Shown: one piece after another, positions 52,331-60,866 of the stretch
How the letters are laid out: the number at the start of each line of letters is the position of its first letter
Position numbering within the stretch: position 1 is the first letter of the stretch
DNA from: an uncultured Spirochaetaceae bacterium
GTDB taxonomy: Bacteria; Spirochaetota; Spirochaetia; Sphaerochaetales; Sphaerochaetaceae
Length of the DNA stretch: 64,000 nucleotides
Direction of reading: 5' to 3'
NCBI GenBank assembly: GCA_944389105.1
Contig: CALXLD010000024.1
Span: forward strand, 1-64,000
Made by a program: the position numbers and the translations under genes
The notes under the pieces: generated by a model
Told to the model about the DNA's origin: nothing
Seen by the model: the letters and a program-made list of their open reading frames with translations, nothing else
Databases searched by the model: none

Positions 52331-52507
52331 TCGGGTTTTGAAGATAGAGTATGCTTGTCAAACGGGAGAACAATGATTGGTCTGACTCATGGTTAGCATG
52401 AAAAGACAACAAGGCCCTGCTGGTTCCGATCCCCCCTTCTTTTTTTCCGGCAGGAGTCCGCTATTCCCTCAGGCTATGCTTGAGAGCAGAGCATAGCCTT
52501 TTATTTT
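52331..52507 (+). ncRNA. Candidate small RNA ending in a strong terminator
   Basis: The intergenic region lacks open frames yet ends on the plus strand with a classic intrinsic terminator. A second hairpin, CCTGCTGG (52417-52424) with CCGGCAGG (52447-52454, one G-T pair), encloses a C- and T-rich loop, and TTGTC/GACAA can pair further upstream. TATATT/TATTAT near 52323-52330 may be the -10. It matches no tmRNA, SRP, 6S or RNase P signature that I know. The 5' end is a guess. Confidence 0.4.
52472..52507 (+). terminator. Intrinsic terminator on the plus strand
   Basis: GGCTATGCT (52472-52480) and AGCATAGCC (52490-52498) form a perfect 9-bp stem with a 9-nt loop, followed by TTTTATTTT. The T-tract is on the plus side only and enters the 3' end of the convergent minus-strand gene. 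No plus-strand protein gene lies upstream. Confidence 0.75.
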
Positions 52508-53457
52508 GTCCCAAGCCTTAGCGTTATCGGAAAATGATCTGAGTATCCAAGCCCTGTGGATGTATCATATTTCAATGGCCTATCCATCGAATCCTTCATA
52601 TTCCTCGTCGCTTTTATCTTCGCGCTCTCATATTCAAGTCCGCTTCCATCCCAGCACTCACCTGTTAGAAATACATTGTCATAGCTGTACCAGGACCCTT
52701 CATAAAAGTAAGTACCTTGTTCCTCAGGTACAGCATCCGGATCCAGAAGAGGCGAATAGTAAATCCTCTCCGCAGTCTTTGAAGGATCCCCTGTCAGATG
52801 GAATGCATTTGATGGATCATAGAGTTCCGGGAATATCGTAAAAGGGCCGGAAAGCAAAGGATCGGAATTGAAGTCTCCGGCTGCTATGCAGAGCGTATCA
52901 GGATTATCCTCAATGAGCATCGAAAGATGCCTTGCCTGCTCCATTCTCTCAGTATCTGCATCTTCAATCCGGCTTCTGAAATGGACTCCGAATACCTTCA
53001 CGACTTCATCCCCGATTCCAAACGAAAGCTCAAGAATCGGGCGGCAGCCAGGATAGGAATGAAGCGCAGATGAGAGAGGCTTCAGCTTTGAGATGAATCC
53101 TACAAAAAGACTGCCATTCCCGTCATCCGCAAGACCGTAATGAACATAGCCTTTATCCTTGAGCCCTGCTGTAAGAAGATCCGACAGCACCTCAATGCTC
53201 TCAACTTCCTGAAGTATTATCACATCCGAATCAGAATAGCTGCGCCCTAAAAGCACAGCAAGCTCTCTTATTCTCTTTCTATAAGCCTCTCCGTCATAAC
53301 CATCGGAGCGCCTGAAGCCATCGAACTCAGTTCCATCATCATAGCTATCAAAAAGCGCGTAGGCATTATAAGTCGTAATCTCAAAACATGCCTTCTCAGA
53401 GGAAGGCATGCATGAAACCGATACCAGAATCAAAATGAATAAAATGCAAAGCCTCAT
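52501..53457 (-). CDS. Endonuclease/exonuclease/phosphatase-fold lipoprotein
   Basis: The 318-residue protein has a signal peptide with lipobox SVSC (about 13-16). The EEP fold follows: ITTYNAYALFD (27-37), VIILQEVE near 79-86 with the metal-binding Glu, VHFRSR near 158, AAGDFNSDP near 192-200 with catalytic Asp and Asn, and the terminal SDHFPI with the catalytic His. It is an exported phosphodiesterase, possibly a nuclease that scavenges external DNA or a phospholipase. The substrate is not clear. Confidence 0.88.
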   Translation of the reverse strand: MRLCILFILILVSVSCMPSSEKACFEITTYNAYALFDSYDDGTEFDGFRRSDGYDGEAYRKRIRELAVLLGRSYSDSDVIILQEVESIEVLSDLLTAGLKDKGYVHYGLADDGNGSLFVGFISKLKPLSSALHSYPGCRPILELSFGIGDEVVKVFGVHFRSRIEDADTERMEQARHLSMLIEDNPDTLCIAAGDFNSDPLLSGPFTIFPELYDPSNAFHLTGDPSKTAERIYYSPLLDPDAVPEEQGTYFYEGSWYSYDNVFLTGECWDGSGLEYESAKIKATRNMKDSMDRPLKYDTSTGLGYSDHFPITLRLGTK

Positions 53458-53488
53458 ACAGCTTATACGCTGCAGGCGGCTGTTATGG

Positions 53489-54058
53489 TCAGATTTCGCT
53501 CTTTGAATTCACGATTCTTGAAAGCATACCATATGAAAGAGCTTCCTCTGCGGACATCCAGCAGTCTCTTTCTGTATCCTTCTCAACTTCGCTTACATCC
53601 TTTCCTGTAGCATCCGCGATGACTTTATCCAGCTTATGCCTCAGTGCCTCAAGCTTATCAGCATAGATAGCAACATCGATAGCAACGCCCTTCAGCTGGG
53701 AAAGCGGCTGGTGTATAAGGTATGTGGAATTAGGGAATCCTATCCTTCTTTCTTTAGGAACAGAGAGGAAGATAAGAGCCGCCGCAGAAGCAACAAGCCC
53801 CATTCCGATTACAGTAACAGGAGAAGAGACGAAGCGTATCATGTCATAGATGGCAAAGCCTGAATCAACATCTCCGCCAGGGCTGTTTATATAAACATAA
53901 ATCGGGTCATCAGACTCACTGTCCAGTACAAGCATCTGACGGGCAAACTCATCAGCCCTGTCCTTGTTTATCTCTCCGGAAATGAGGACTGTACGTGTCT
54001 TCAGCAGCCTGTCATTCAATCCAGGGTCCGGTCTGTATTCATTCTTATCGTTTTCCAT
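53489..54058 (-). CDS. clpP: ATP-dependent Clp protease proteolytic subunit
   Basis: The 189-residue serine protease has the catalytic triad S91 (GLVASAAALI), H116 (YLIHQPLS) and D165 (DTERDCWMSAEEA), and the oxyanion strand INSPGGDVDSG (58-68). It forms tetradecamers with ClpX or ClpA. ClpX and tig are not adjacent, so this may be a second ClpP paralogue. TATTAT lies 7 nt before the ATG with no Shine-Dalgarno. It is divergent from era across 63 bp. Confidence 0.96.
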   Translation of the reverse strand: MENDKNEYRPDPGLNDRLLKTRTVLISGEINKDRADEFARQMLVLDSESDDPIYVYINSPGGDVDSGFAIYDMIRFVSSPVTVIGMGLVASAAALIFLSVPKERRIGFPNSTYLIHQPLSQLKGVAIDVAIYADKLEALRHKLDKVIADATGKDVSEVEKDTERDCWMSAEEALSYGMLSRIVNSKSEI

Positions 54059-54085
54059 GACTTAAATAATAACTGCAACAAATCG

Positions 54086-54115
54086 TTGGGTCTAGCCTCA
54101 TCATCTTGCTATAAT
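54086..54115 (+). promoter_or_regulatory. Promoter of era
   Basis: TTGGGT (54086-54091) lies 18 nt before TATAAT (54110-54115), which carries an extended TGC. The -10 ends six bases before ATG 54122, so transcription is predicted to start at the A of the start codon. Confidence 0.6.
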
Positions 54116-54121
54116 ATCGCC

Positions 54122-55006
54122 ATGAAAGCAGCAACAGTATCTGTAATAGGAAGGCCATCGGCTGGAAAATCAACACTTGTGAATACAATAACCGGAATGA
54201 AAGTCTCTATAACATCTCCTACCCCGCAGACAACAAGAAACAAGATCAGGGGAATATACACAGACAGCAGAGGACAGCTGATCTTCACAGATACCCCTGG
54301 TTTCCACATCTCGGACAAGGAAATAAACAAGAGGATGCAGGATGTCACGGTATCATCACTGAAAGATTCTGACATGATCCTCTATCTTCTTGATGGAAAG
54401 AGAAAACCGGGAAAAGAAGAAGACACCATCGCAGAACTTGCTGCAGGAACAGGCGTTCCTGTCGTCGCTGTCCTCAACAAGGCCGATATCCTCTCCGATG
54501 AGGAGAAGAAAGAAGGAGAAGCCTATCTCAGGGAAAAATTCCCATCCTCCCCTGTTCTGATCGCCTCAGGAAAGGCAGATGACGGGGTTGATGAAATACT
54601 GATTGAGCTTTTCCGCCTCGCTCCCGAGGGAGAGCTTCTTTACGACGAGGATACATACACGGATCAGGATCTTGAATTCAGGATTTCCGAGATTATCAGA
54701 GAGAAGACAATAGAGAATCTTGCCGAGGAAATGCCCCATGTGATCTTCGTTGAAATCGAGGACATGGAGTATAACAAGGAAGAAAGCCATGTGTGGATAC
54801 GGGCTTCTATAAATACCGAACGCGATGGGCAGAAAGGAATAATAGTCGGCCGCGGCGGAGAGAATATAAAGAGGATAAGAAAGGAATCATTCAAGGAAAT
54901 CAGGAGAATATTCCCAGGTTCCAGGCTTACTCTTGACCTGAGGGTGAAATCACAGCCTGGATGGAGGAAGAACGGAAAGACCCTTGACAGGATATTCAGG
55001 GAATGA
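54122..55006 (+). CDS. era: GTPase Era
   Basis: The 294-residue GTPase assists 30S ribosome maturation. G1 is GRPSAGKST near 10-18, G2 TTRNKIRG, G3 DTPGFH near 58-63, and G4 NKAD near 119-122. A C-terminal KH domain contains GIIVGRGGENIKRIRKES near 237-255. ATG 54122 gives the family N-terminus MKAATVSVIGRPSAGKST; an in-frame TTG twelve codons upstream would start within the promoter. There is no Shine-Dalgarno. Confidence 0.96.
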   Translation: MKAATVSVIGRPSAGKSTLVNTITGMKVSITSPTPQTTRNKIRGIYTDSRGQLIFTDTPGFHISDKEINKRMQDVTVSSLKDSDMILYLLDGKRKPGKEEDTIAELAAGTGVPVVAVLNKADILSDEEKKEGEAYLREKFPSSPVLIASGKADDGVDEILIELFRLAPEGELLYDEDTYTDQDLEFRISEIIREKTIENLAEEMPHVIFVEIEDMEYNKEESHVWIRASINTERDGQKGIIVGRGGENIKRIRKESFKEIRRIFPGSRLTLDLRVKSQPGWRKNGKTLDRIFRE

Positions 55007-55007
55007 C

Positions 55008-55038
55008 CCAGTCCGGTTTCCATCACAGACCGAACTGG
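55008..55038. terminator. Weak bidirectional hairpin after era
   Basis: CCAGTCCGGT and ACCGAACTGG pair with one mismatch around an 11-nt loop between the convergent era and ABC exporter genes. No T-tract follows, so terminator activity is uncertain. Confidence 0.35.
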
Positions 55039-56753
55039 CTTCTGTAAAGCGAGGAATAGAACCCGCCCTTCTCCATCAATGATTCATGATTTCCTGATTC
55101 AATTACATCACCATCCTTTACGACAAGGATCAGATCCGCATTCCTGATTGTCGACAGCCTATGCGCCACGATAAATGATGTACGGCCCTTCATAAGATGC
55201 ATGAATGCCTGCTGTATCATCATCTCGGTTCTCGTATCGATGGATGATGTAGCCTCATCGAGAATCAGCATATCCGGCTGAGAAAGCATTATCCTGGATA
55301 TCGATATAAGCTGTTTCTGCCCTGCAGATATCCCATCGCTATCATCTGTGACATATGCGTTATATCCATCAGGGAGAGAAGCTATGAATGTATCGATATG
55401 GGAAAGCTTTGCAGCCTTCTCGATTTCCTCATCTGTAGCTTCAGGATTTCCAAGCGCAATATTCTCCCTGATTGTCCCGCTCTTAAGCCATGTATCCTGA
55501 AGAACCATGCCGAAGCTCTTTCTCAGGGATGTTCTGCTGACAGAAGCAATATCCTTGCCATCAATTGAGATTCTTCCGCTCTGAGGATCATAGAACCGCA
55601 TCAGCAGGTTTATGATGGTAGTCTTCCCAGAGCCAGTGGGGCCAACGATAGCAACCCTCATTCCAGGCTCCACAGCAAGGGAGAAATCCTTTATGAACTC
55701 TTTTTCAGATGTATACGAGAATCTCAGGTGCTCTATATCTACACGCCCAGAGGATACCTTCAGATCCGGCAAAGAAGCATCGGATTCTTCCTCTTCAGTT
55801 TCAAGGAAGTCAAAAATACGGGATGCCGAGGCAAGCGCATTCTGCAGCTCCGTCACGACTCCTGAAATCTCATTGAATGGCTTTGTATACTGGGAAGCAT
55901 AGCTGAGTATTGATGTCAGGCCACCGATTGACATAATGCCATACAGTGCTGAAATCCCCCCGGAGAGCGCCACACCTGTATAGACAAGGCTGTTTACGAA
56001 TCTGGTGACAGGATTGGTAAGGGACGAATAGAATGTGGCAAGAAGCGAATATTCTGCCCACTTTTCATTTATCCTGTCGAATTCCTCCTGATTCTTCTTC
56101 TCCCTGCCATATGCAGAGACCACAGAAGAACCTGTTATCATCTCATCAATGAATGAAGTCTGCACTCCCCTGGCTTCACTCTGCTTATAGAAAAGAGTGA
56201 ATGTCTTCTTTGCAATAAAGGAGGCGGTGAATAATGAAAGAGGTGTGACAAGAAGGACAACAAGAGCGACTATCCAGTTGACCAGGAACATCGATATAAG
56301 CGTCCCGATTATCGTGATCACGCCGGTGAAAAGCTGCGTGAAGCCCATCAGAAGGCCATCTGAGACCTGATCTGCATCTGTTATTATCCTTGAGACAATA
56401 TCCCCATGCGGATGGCTGTCTATATAGGAAAGAGGAAGTCTCTGGAGATGGTCGAAAGCCTCTTTCCTTATATCTCTTGATATCCCATAAGCCATGCTGT
56501 TATTCGTTCTGTTCATCAGATACTGCGCCAGTGCAGTTATCAGAGCAGAGACAACCATCGCAGCAAGCAAGGTCATGAAAAGCTTTCCGTCCCCTCCTGC
56601 GATAGCATCAATGGCTTTTCCTGTAAGAAGAGGAAAGATGATAGTAAACAGAACTGATACAAAGGCGAAGATAAGGGAAAGAGCAAGCTTAACCCTATAT
56701 GGTCTTATGTAGCTTCCTACGCGGCCAAGAACGGATAAATCAGGCTTCTTCAT
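55023..56753 (-). CDS. ABC exporter half-transporter, canonical Walker B Glu
   Basis: The 576-residue protein has six transmembrane helices (1-310) and an ATPase domain with Walker A GPTGSGKTT near 374. The signature ISAGQKQLIS is noncanonical (SAGQ for SGGQ), and Walker B MLILDEATSSID keeps the catalytic Glu. The switch His lies in VAHRLSTIR. It overlaps the upstream half-transporter gene by 4 bp and surely pairs with it as a multidrug/lipid-type exporter. The substrate is unknown. Confidence 0.93.
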   Translation of the reverse strand: MKKPDLSVLGRVGSYIRPYRVKLALSLIFAFVSVLFTIIFPLLTGKAIDAIAGGDGKLFMTLLAAMVVSALITALAQYLMNRTNNSMAYGISRDIRKEAFDHLQRLPLSYIDSHPHGDIVSRIITDADQVSDGLLMGFTQLFTGVITIIGTLISMFLVNWIVALVVLLVTPLSLFTASFIAKKTFTLFYKQSEARGVQTSFIDEMITGSSVVSAYGREKKNQEEFDRINEKWAEYSLLATFYSSLTNPVTRFVNSLVYTGVALSGGISALYGIMSIGGLTSILSYASQYTKPFNEISGVVTELQNALASASRIFDFLETEEEESDASLPDLKVSSGRVDIEHLRFSYTSEKEFIKDFSLAVEPGMRVAIVGPTGSGKTTIINLLMRFYDPQSGRISIDGKDIASVSRTSLRKSFGMVLQDTWLKSGTIRENIALGNPEATDEEIEKAAKLSHIDTFIASLPDGYNAYVTDDSDGISAGQKQLISISRIMLSQPDMLILDEATSSIDTRTEMMIQQAFMHLMKGRTSFIVAHRLSTIRNADLILVVKDGDVIESGNHESLMEKGGFYSSLYRSQFGL

Positions 56754-58468
56754 TCCTCACCCCCGAACTGAGAGGAGAAGATCTCCCTATATACATCACA
56801 TCTCTCAAGAAGCTCCTGATGCGTTCCGATATCGACAATACGCCCTCTGTCGAGAACTATTATCCTGTCCATTGCCATCAGGGAGCCAGCTCTCTGGGAA
56901 ACAGTCAGCACAGTCATGTTCCCAAGTTCAGACAGGTTATGCCTGAGCCTTGCTTCCGTCGCATAATCAAGCGCGGAGGAAGAATCATCGAGAATCAGGA
57001 TCTCAGGCTTCCTGACAAGTGCCCTTGCTATCGAGAGCCTCTGCCTCTGTCCTCCGGAAAGATTCTTTCCGCCTTCCTCCACCATCGACATGATTCCATC
57101 CTTCTTCTCCGAGACGAAATCATATGCCTCAGCAAGACGAAGCGCCTCGATAATCTCAGCATCTGTGGCATCGGGCTTTCCCCAGGCTATATTATCCCTG
57201 ATAGTGCCCTTGAAAAGCAGAGCTTTCTGCTGTACATATCCGATACGGCTTCTCAGGGCGCTTCTCTTCCATCTGAGCGTACTATGCCCAAGCACTGAGA
57301 CATTACCTTCGCTGGCATCGTAGAATCTAGGAATCAGGGACACAAGCGTAGTCTTTCCAGACCCCGTTCCTCCGATGATACCGATCCGCTCTCCCCTTTT
57401 CACCGAGAAATCCGCCTCCCTCAAAGAAGGCTCTCCACCTTCTCTGTAAACCATAGAGACTGAGCGGAACGACACGGCTTCATCACCTTCACCATCTTCC
57501 TCATAGCAGTTTTCGGCATCAATCATGGACGGGGAGACTTCAAACACGCTTTCTATTCGCTTCCAGGAAGCAACTGCCCTCGATATCGTTATGATCAGAT
57601 TTGCCAGCTTTATAAGCTCCGTGAGAATCTGGCTCATGTAATTAACGAGAGCTACTATCGCCCCCACTTCGATAAGATTCATCGAAAACCTGTTTTTCCC
57701 AGCATTGATAAGCACAGCTACGGCCAGGTTTATTATTGCATATGTAAGCGGATTCAGAAGAGCTGATATACGCCCCGAGGACAGCTGGATGCCAAGCAGC
57801 GATGAAAGCTCTGAGGAAAAAGAAGCTTCCTCGCTCCTCTCCTTTCCGAATGCTCTCAGCACCCTGATACCTGAAAGATTCTCCCTTACCCTGCCAAGAA
57901 TCTTATCAAGCGCACCCTGTACACTCCTATACATAGGGACTGTCCGCCTCATTATCAGGAAGACAACAAGTCCTAGAACGGGAATAACGCCTGCGAAAAT
58001 AAGAGCCAGAGAGCTATCAACGGTAAAAGCCATTATAGCAGCACCGAAGACGACAAACGGAGATCTCATAAAGAGACGGAGGAACATGTTTATTCCATTC
58101 TGAACGAGATTTGAATCGCTTGTGAGGCGCGTAATCAAAGTAGGATTGCCTATCTTGTCCCTGTCACTCTCCGATAGCTCGGTTATATGGCGATAAAGCG
58201 CGCTCTTCATCTTTGCCGCAAAGCCCGTTGCGGCTTTTGCCGCAAAATACTGTGCTGTAACTGACGACAGAAGCCCTATAATTCCAAGGGCAACCATCAG
58301 AAGTGCCATCATCAGGATATGATGCATATCGCCTTTTGCTATACCATCATCGATAAGCGAGGCAACTGCGAGCGGTACACAAAGCTCAAACACCGCCTCA
58401 AGTAATTTGAAAAGCGGTGCGAGTATACTTTCTTTTTTATAGTTCTTAAGAAAAGAGAAGAACAGCAA
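56750..58468 (-). CDS. ABC exporter half-transporter with degenerate Walker B
   Basis: The 572-residue protein has six transmembrane helices (1-300) and an ATPase domain with Walker A GGTGSGKTT near 360. The canonical signature is LSGGQRQRLSIARAL, but Walker B is ILILDDSSSALD, where Asp replaces the catalytic Glu, and the switch is VSQRAG with Gln for His. This makes one ATP site of the heterodimer hydrolysis-poor, as in TM287/288 and BmrCD. It is the first gene of the pair. Confidence 0.93.
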   Translation of the reverse strand: MLFFSFLKNYKKESILAPLFKLLEAVFELCVPLAVASLIDDGIAKGDMHHILMMALLMVALGIIGLLSSVTAQYFAAKAATGFAAKMKSALYRHITELSESDRDKIGNPTLITRLTSDSNLVQNGINMFLRLFMRSPFVVFGAAIMAFTVDSSLALIFAGVIPVLGLVVFLIMRRTVPMYRSVQGALDKILGRVRENLSGIRVLRAFGKERSEEASFSSELSSLLGIQLSSGRISALLNPLTYAIINLAVAVLINAGKNRFSMNLIEVGAIVALVNYMSQILTELIKLANLIITISRAVASWKRIESVFEVSPSMIDAENCYEEDGEGDEAVSFRSVSMVYREGGEPSLREADFSVKRGERIGIIGGTGSGKTTLVSLIPRFYDASEGNVSVLGHSTLRWKRSALRSRIGYVQQKALLFKGTIRDNIAWGKPDATDAEIIEALRLAEAYDFVSEKKDGIMSMVEEGGKNLSGGQRQRLSIARALVRKPEILILDDSSSALDYATEARLRHNLSELGNMTVLTVSQRAGSLMAMDRIIVLDRGRIVDIGTHQELLERCDVYREIFSSQFGGEE

Positions 58469-58508
58469 ATCTACCTCTCTCTCCTTTTCTCCAGATTTCC
58501 TGGAAACA

Positions 58509-60092
58509 TCAGTATCTCCTCAGGATACCAACAACTCTCTCCTTTCCGCATGCTTTGAGGAAAGAAGCAAGCTTTGGTCCCCTATCCTTGGCAATGAGCG
58601 CCTGATAAACCAGTCTGAAGAAATCGGAATTCTCCATTTCATTATCCTTTGCAGTCTGGTAGATGTATTCAGAGAACTCCTTCTCCGAAAGCTCATCAAG
58701 ATACTTGTCAGCAAAATCCGCAAGTTCCTTTATTGCGGCCCTCTCCTTATCGTCTGCCTCATAGAGATCATCTTCTTTTCTCAAGGAGAACCTGAATTCT
58801 TCCGGAGCATACTTGCCAAGCCAGGCCCATGCGCATTTCATGCGTACTCTGAGCCTTTCTTTCTGGCTCTCTGTCGCATCAGGGAATCTCTCCAGTACTT
58901 TCTCCACATCTCCGGAGTAAATCTGAAGGTAATTGCAGAGATGCCTGAATGGGATCTGGTATCCCGGTTCTGATGGGATATTCTTGTCATCGACCTGTGA
59001 AAGCTCGTAGATCCTTCTCTCTTTCTCTGCCTTCTTCTCATTTACCTGCATCAGGCCGAAGTAGATTCTCTCGGTATTGTCATAATCCTCATAGATCTTC
59101 AGCACATCGAGATCAAAGGAAATCGCAAATTCCGCAGATGGCCGTGTTCCTGCAAAAAGATAGCGCACTATCTCAGGAGGATAGACTTCAAGAACATCAT
59201 ACAGATCTACGACATCACCGCTTGATGAGGAGATTTTCCCGCCATGTCCTTTAATCTGGACAAAATCGTAGCGCATTGTAACAGGAGCTTCTCCACCAAA
59301 GACCTTTACGACATTCTTCGATGTGTCATACGACCCGCCTTCTGTCAGATGGTCCTTTCCGCCTGGTTCAAAATCAACGCCTTCCTTGACCCATCTCATA
59401 GGCCAGTCAATACGCCATGGAAGCTTTGTATTCGGAGTCGTCCTTATATCTATAGTCTCTGTCTTGCCGAGCTCATCATCGCGGTATGTGATTGCATACT
59501 CCCCATCCCAGTCAAGAACCGTTGTCGTATCCTTGTCGGTGAATGAGGAAAATACCGCTACAGGCCACCATGTCTCCGGCAGAGGTTCAGTCCTGTACTC
59601 ATTGAGGATTTTTCTTATCTCATCCCTATGCTCCAATGCATGCTTTATATCCTCAGCATAGTAAGAAGCCCTGTAGCGCTCAGCCTGATAAAGATACTCC
59701 GGATGGACACCGACTGCGGGAAGGATATCCTCAACAGCTTTCTCATTTGCCCTGGCATAATTCTCCGCACGGCCTGTGGTATCAGGAACAAGTGTTATGG
59801 GAAAACGAAGGAATTTCTCAAGCTTCTCCGGCTCCGGCATGTTCTTTGGTACTTTCCTGAAAACATCATAGTCGTCCCAGCTATATATGAATCTTACATT
59901 CTTTCCTTTCTCACGGAGAGCTCTCACTACAAGCTCTACTGTTATTATTTCCCTGAAATTACCGATATGGACAGTTCCGGATGGAGTGATTCCTGAAGCA
60001 CATGTATAAAGTGCCTTATCTCCTTTCTCACGAATTATCTTATCAGCAGTGATATCCGCCCAATGTGTACTCTGATTCTGAATCTCACTCAT
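58509..60092 (-). CDS. lysS: Class I lysyl-tRNA synthetase
   Basis: The 527-residue enzyme is the archaeal/spirochaetal class I form, not the common class II LysRS. Class I signatures are HIGN (42-45) and KISSS in KGHGGKISSSSGD near 280-292. The C-terminal alpha-helical region binds the tRNA anticodon. It charges tRNA-Lys. TTGCCA-18-CATAAT lies upstream on the minus strand with the -10 eight bases before the ATG, and no Shine-Dalgarno is visible. Confidence 0.96.
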   Translation of the reverse strand: MSEIQNQSTHWADITADKIIREKGDKALYTCASGITPSGTVHIGNFREIITVELVVRALREKGKNVRFIYSWDDYDVFRKVPKNMPEPEKLEKFLRFPITLVPDTTGRAENYARANEKAVEDILPAVGVHPEYLYQAERYRASYYAEDIKHALEHRDEIRKILNEYRTEPLPETWWPVAVFSSFTDKDTTTVLDWDGEYAITYRDDELGKTETIDIRTTPNTKLPWRIDWPMRWVKEGVDFEPGGKDHLTEGGSYDTSKNVVKVFGGEAPVTMRYDFVQIKGHGGKISSSSGDVVDLYDVLEVYPPEIVRYLFAGTRPSAEFAISFDLDVLKIYEDYDNTERIYFGLMQVNEKKAEKERRIYELSQVDDKNIPSEPGYQIPFRHLCNYLQIYSGDVEKVLERFPDATESQKERLRVRMKCAWAWLGKYAPEEFRFSLRKEDDLYEADDKERAAIKELADFADKYLDELSEKEFSEYIYQTAKDNEMENSDFFRLVYQALIAKDRGPKLASFLKACGKERVVGILRRY

Positions 60093-60221
60093 AATATGAA
60101 ATTATGCACTTAACATCGGAAGCTTGGCAACACACAATCTCAAGCTGCTCATTTCCGGTAGCAATTCCTCTTATAAAACCGCAGGAAGCCAGTCAGGCAG
60201 TTAAAATGTACCCAGCATGCT

Positions 60222-60250
60222 TTGCAACCTCCTCTTCCTATAGATATAAT
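60222..60250 (+). promoter_or_regulatory. Promoter of rlpA
   Basis: TTGCAA (60222-60227), a 17-nt spacer and TATAAT (60245-60250) end seven bases before ATG 60258. The message would begin at or next to the start codon. Confidence 0.65.
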
Positions 60251-60257
60251 GCATGAC

Positions 60258-60866
60258 ATGAAAAGACTCCTTTCCCTGCTGATTATCATATCTTTCATCA
60301 TGCCATCGCTCAGTGCCGAAATGGCTTCCTGGTATACATCCACCGAACCTGGATACTTCACAGCAAGCGGAACTCTTTTCACCGATTCCCAGCGAGGTGC
60401 TGCAAGCAATGATCTTCCTATGGGAACAGTAGTGGAACTGTCGAATCCTGCTACTGGCATCAGTGCTGTGACGACCATCATCGACACGCTGCCAGAGCTT
60501 CCTGAGGACAGGACAATCGCAGTAACTGAGGCAACTGCAAAAGAACTCAGCATGCTGGATACAGGCATTGCTGATATCAAGGTGTCAGTCATAAGAGAAG
60601 GCACGATAAAAAGAGAGCGGGAGGAGAACACCGGCTGGTACGCATTTGACCTTGGCGTGTTCACAGATACGGCAGATCTTGCACTGAAATACGGCAGATT
60701 GCTCGAAAATGGACTAAGGCCATATATCGAAGTAGAAGATGAGGGCGTCAGGCTCTCGGTCAGGCACGTCATGACCTATCAGCTGCAGGAAGCCGAGAAT
60801 ATGATAGCACTCTCAGGCATAGAGGCCCCGGAGCCAAGTCCGGAACCCAATCCATATTCAGAGTGA
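60258..60866 (+). CDS. rlpA: RlpA-like protein with SPOR-like C-terminus
   Basis: The 202-residue exported protein has a signal peptide (KRLLSLLIIISFIMPSLSA, cleavage near 20). A double-psi beta-barrel follows, with EMASWYTSTEPGYFTASGTLF and then AASNDLPMGTVVELSNPATG. RlpA proteins cleave or bind denuded glycan at the septum. VTTIIDTLPELPEDRTIAVTEATAKEL corresponds to the catalytic Asp region. Residues 130-185 look SPOR-like (WYAFDLGVFTDTADLALKY). The start was moved to 60258 because the upstream frame runs through the promoter. It overlaps the convergent dehydrogenase by 9 bp. Confidence 0.88.
   Translation: MKRLLSLLIIISFIMPSLSAEMASWYTSTEPGYFTASGTLFTDSQRGAASNDLPMGTVVELSNPATGISAVTTIIDTLPELPEDRTIAVTEATAKELSMLDTGIADIKVSVIREGTIKREREENTGWYAFDLGVFTDTADLALKYGRLLENGLRPYIEVEDEGVRLSVRHVMTYQLQEAENMIALSGIEAPEPSPEPNPYSE

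Noticed and set aside
52264-52500. tmRNA, 4.5S SRP RNA or 6S RNA in the intergenic region
   Set aside because: No tRNA-like ends, SRP apical motif or long rod with a central bubble could be found.
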